Assembly: GCF_001039265.1 (NCBI RefSeq)
Contig: NZ_LFEK01000062.1
Span: forward strand, 4,164-10,595
Origin: Synechococcus sp. GFB01
GTDB taxonomy: Bacteria > Cyanobacteriota > Cyanobacteriia > PCC-6307 > Cyanobiaceae
Direction: 5' to 3'
DNA: 6,432 nt
Shown here one piece after another: positions 5,873 through 6,432 of the stretch (positions within the stretch are counted from its first letter, which is position 1; each line of letters starts with the position of its first letter). Position numbers and translations under genes: made by a program. The notes under the pieces are model-generated. The model worked only from the letters and a program-made list of their open reading frames with translations, did no database searches and had not been told where the DNA came from.

Positions 5873-6432
5873 ATGACTGTTGATCCCAGTTCCGCCGCCG
5901 ATCACGAGGGCGCCGCCTCTCCGGTTTCACCGGCCGGCGAGGCCGTGCCCGCCGAAGCCGCCCACGACATCCCCCCGGTGCGGCTGCTGGTGGTCGACGA
6001 CGAGCCCGGCCTTCGCTCCGCGCTCACGGCCTACCTCGAGGATGAGGGCTTTGCGGTGACCACCGCCAACGACGGCGAGGAGGGCTTTGCGAAGGCCCAG
6101 GAGCTGCTCCCCGATCTGGTGATCAGCGACGTGATGATGCCCCGCCTCGACGGTTACGGGTTGCTGCGCCGGCTGCGCGACGACGAGCGGCTGGGCGGCA
6201 CGCCGGTGATCTTCCTCACCGCCAAGGGGATGACCGCCGACCGGATCGCCGGTTTCCAGGCCGGCTGCGACGACTACATCCCCAAGCCGTTCGACCCCGA
6301 CGAACTGGTGGCCCGGGTGCGCAACGTGGTCAATCGCCAGCAACGCCTGCTGGCCGAGGCGGCCCGCTTCGCCGACGCGGACATCGGCCAGCTGTCGCGC
6401 CAGATCACCGAGATCCGCTCGCTGCTGGCCAC
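5873..6432 (+). CDS. Two-component response regulator, 3' end outside window
   Basis: The 186 codons present encode an N-terminal extension of about 35 Ala/Pro/Glu-rich residues, then a complete receiver (REC) domain at about 36-155. The acidic pair is D42-D43 (VVDDEPG), the phosphoacceptor aspartate is D86 in LVISDVMMP, the switch threonine is T116 in PVIFLTAKG, and the conserved lysine is K138 in YIPKPFDPDEL. All residues needed for phosphorylation and switching are there. After the receiver comes a charged helix (RQQRLLAEAARFADADIGQL) leading toward an output domain beyond the right edge. From memory, cyanobacterial regulators with a comparable linker end in a LuxR/NarL-type DNA-binding domain, so a transcription factor is likely; this is inference. 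No sensor kinase is in the window. There is no strong Shine-Dalgarno before the ATG. The frame is intact. Confidence 0.9.
   Translation, partial: MTVDPSSAADHEGAASPVSPAGEAVPAEAAHDIPPVRLLVVDDEPGLRSALTAYLEDEGFAVTTANDGEEGFAKAQELLPDLVISDVMMPRLDGYGLLRRLRDDERLGGTPVIFLTAKGMTADRIAGFQAGCDDYIPKPFDPDELVARVRNVVNRQQRLLAEAARFADADIGQLSRQITEIRSLLA

Noticed and set aside
5927..6343. 138-codon minus-strand frame opposite the response regulator
   Set aside because: The plus strand holds a full receiver domain with all key residues; the antisense translation has no recognisable motif.

Overview
The window is a dense, GC-rich stretch (about two thirds G+C by eye) that reads as the chromosome of a picocyanobacterium, most like a high-GC Cyanobium or freshwater/coastal Synechococcus. 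This rests on a clearly cyanobacterial NdhH, a cyanobacterial-type secreted protein of unknown function, and two copies of the HIP1 octamer GCGATCGC. It looks like ordinary core chromosome. I see no mobile element, CRISPR array, phage gene, tRNA or rRNA, and no interval above about 135 bases lacks a gene.

Layout, left to right. (1) ndhH runs leftward from 860 and off the left edge. (2) After a 131-base divergent gap, rsmH (16S rRNA m4C1402 methyltransferase) runs rightward, 992-1897. (3) An integral membrane protein of unknown function (membrane protein A) runs leftward, 2653-1907, tail to tail with rsmH. (4) A DUF456-type small membrane protein runs rightward from 2780 to 3321, with its reading frame broken near 3000. 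(5) A second membrane protein (B), an evident paralog of A, runs leftward, 4081-3314, and overlaps the end of the DUF456 gene by 8 bases. (6) A class I (NifS/IscS-type) cysteine desulfurase gene runs leftward, 5316-4167, with its frame broken twice. (7) A small exported protein (5337-5852) begins only 20 bases from the divergent desulfurase start. (8) Twenty bases after it, a response regulator begins at 5873 and runs off the right edge.

The genes do not form one pathway. They are housekeeping functions: NDH-1 electron transport, ribosome maturation, sulfur mobilisation for Fe-S clusters and tRNA thiolation, and signalling. Among them sits a set of uncharacterised membrane proteins: paralogs A and B, on the same strand, flanking an oppositely oriented DUF456 gene.

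The most important observation is about sequence quality. All three frame breaks are repaired by adding one base to a short G or C run, and each repair yields a full-length, family-consistent protein. This points to homopolymer under-calls in the assembly rather than decay of two genes. I found no convincing undescribed system. The best biological leads are the paralog-DUF456-paralog arrangement, a 20-base perfect palindrome containing both stop codons of a convergent gene pair, and the exported protein paired with a response regulator.
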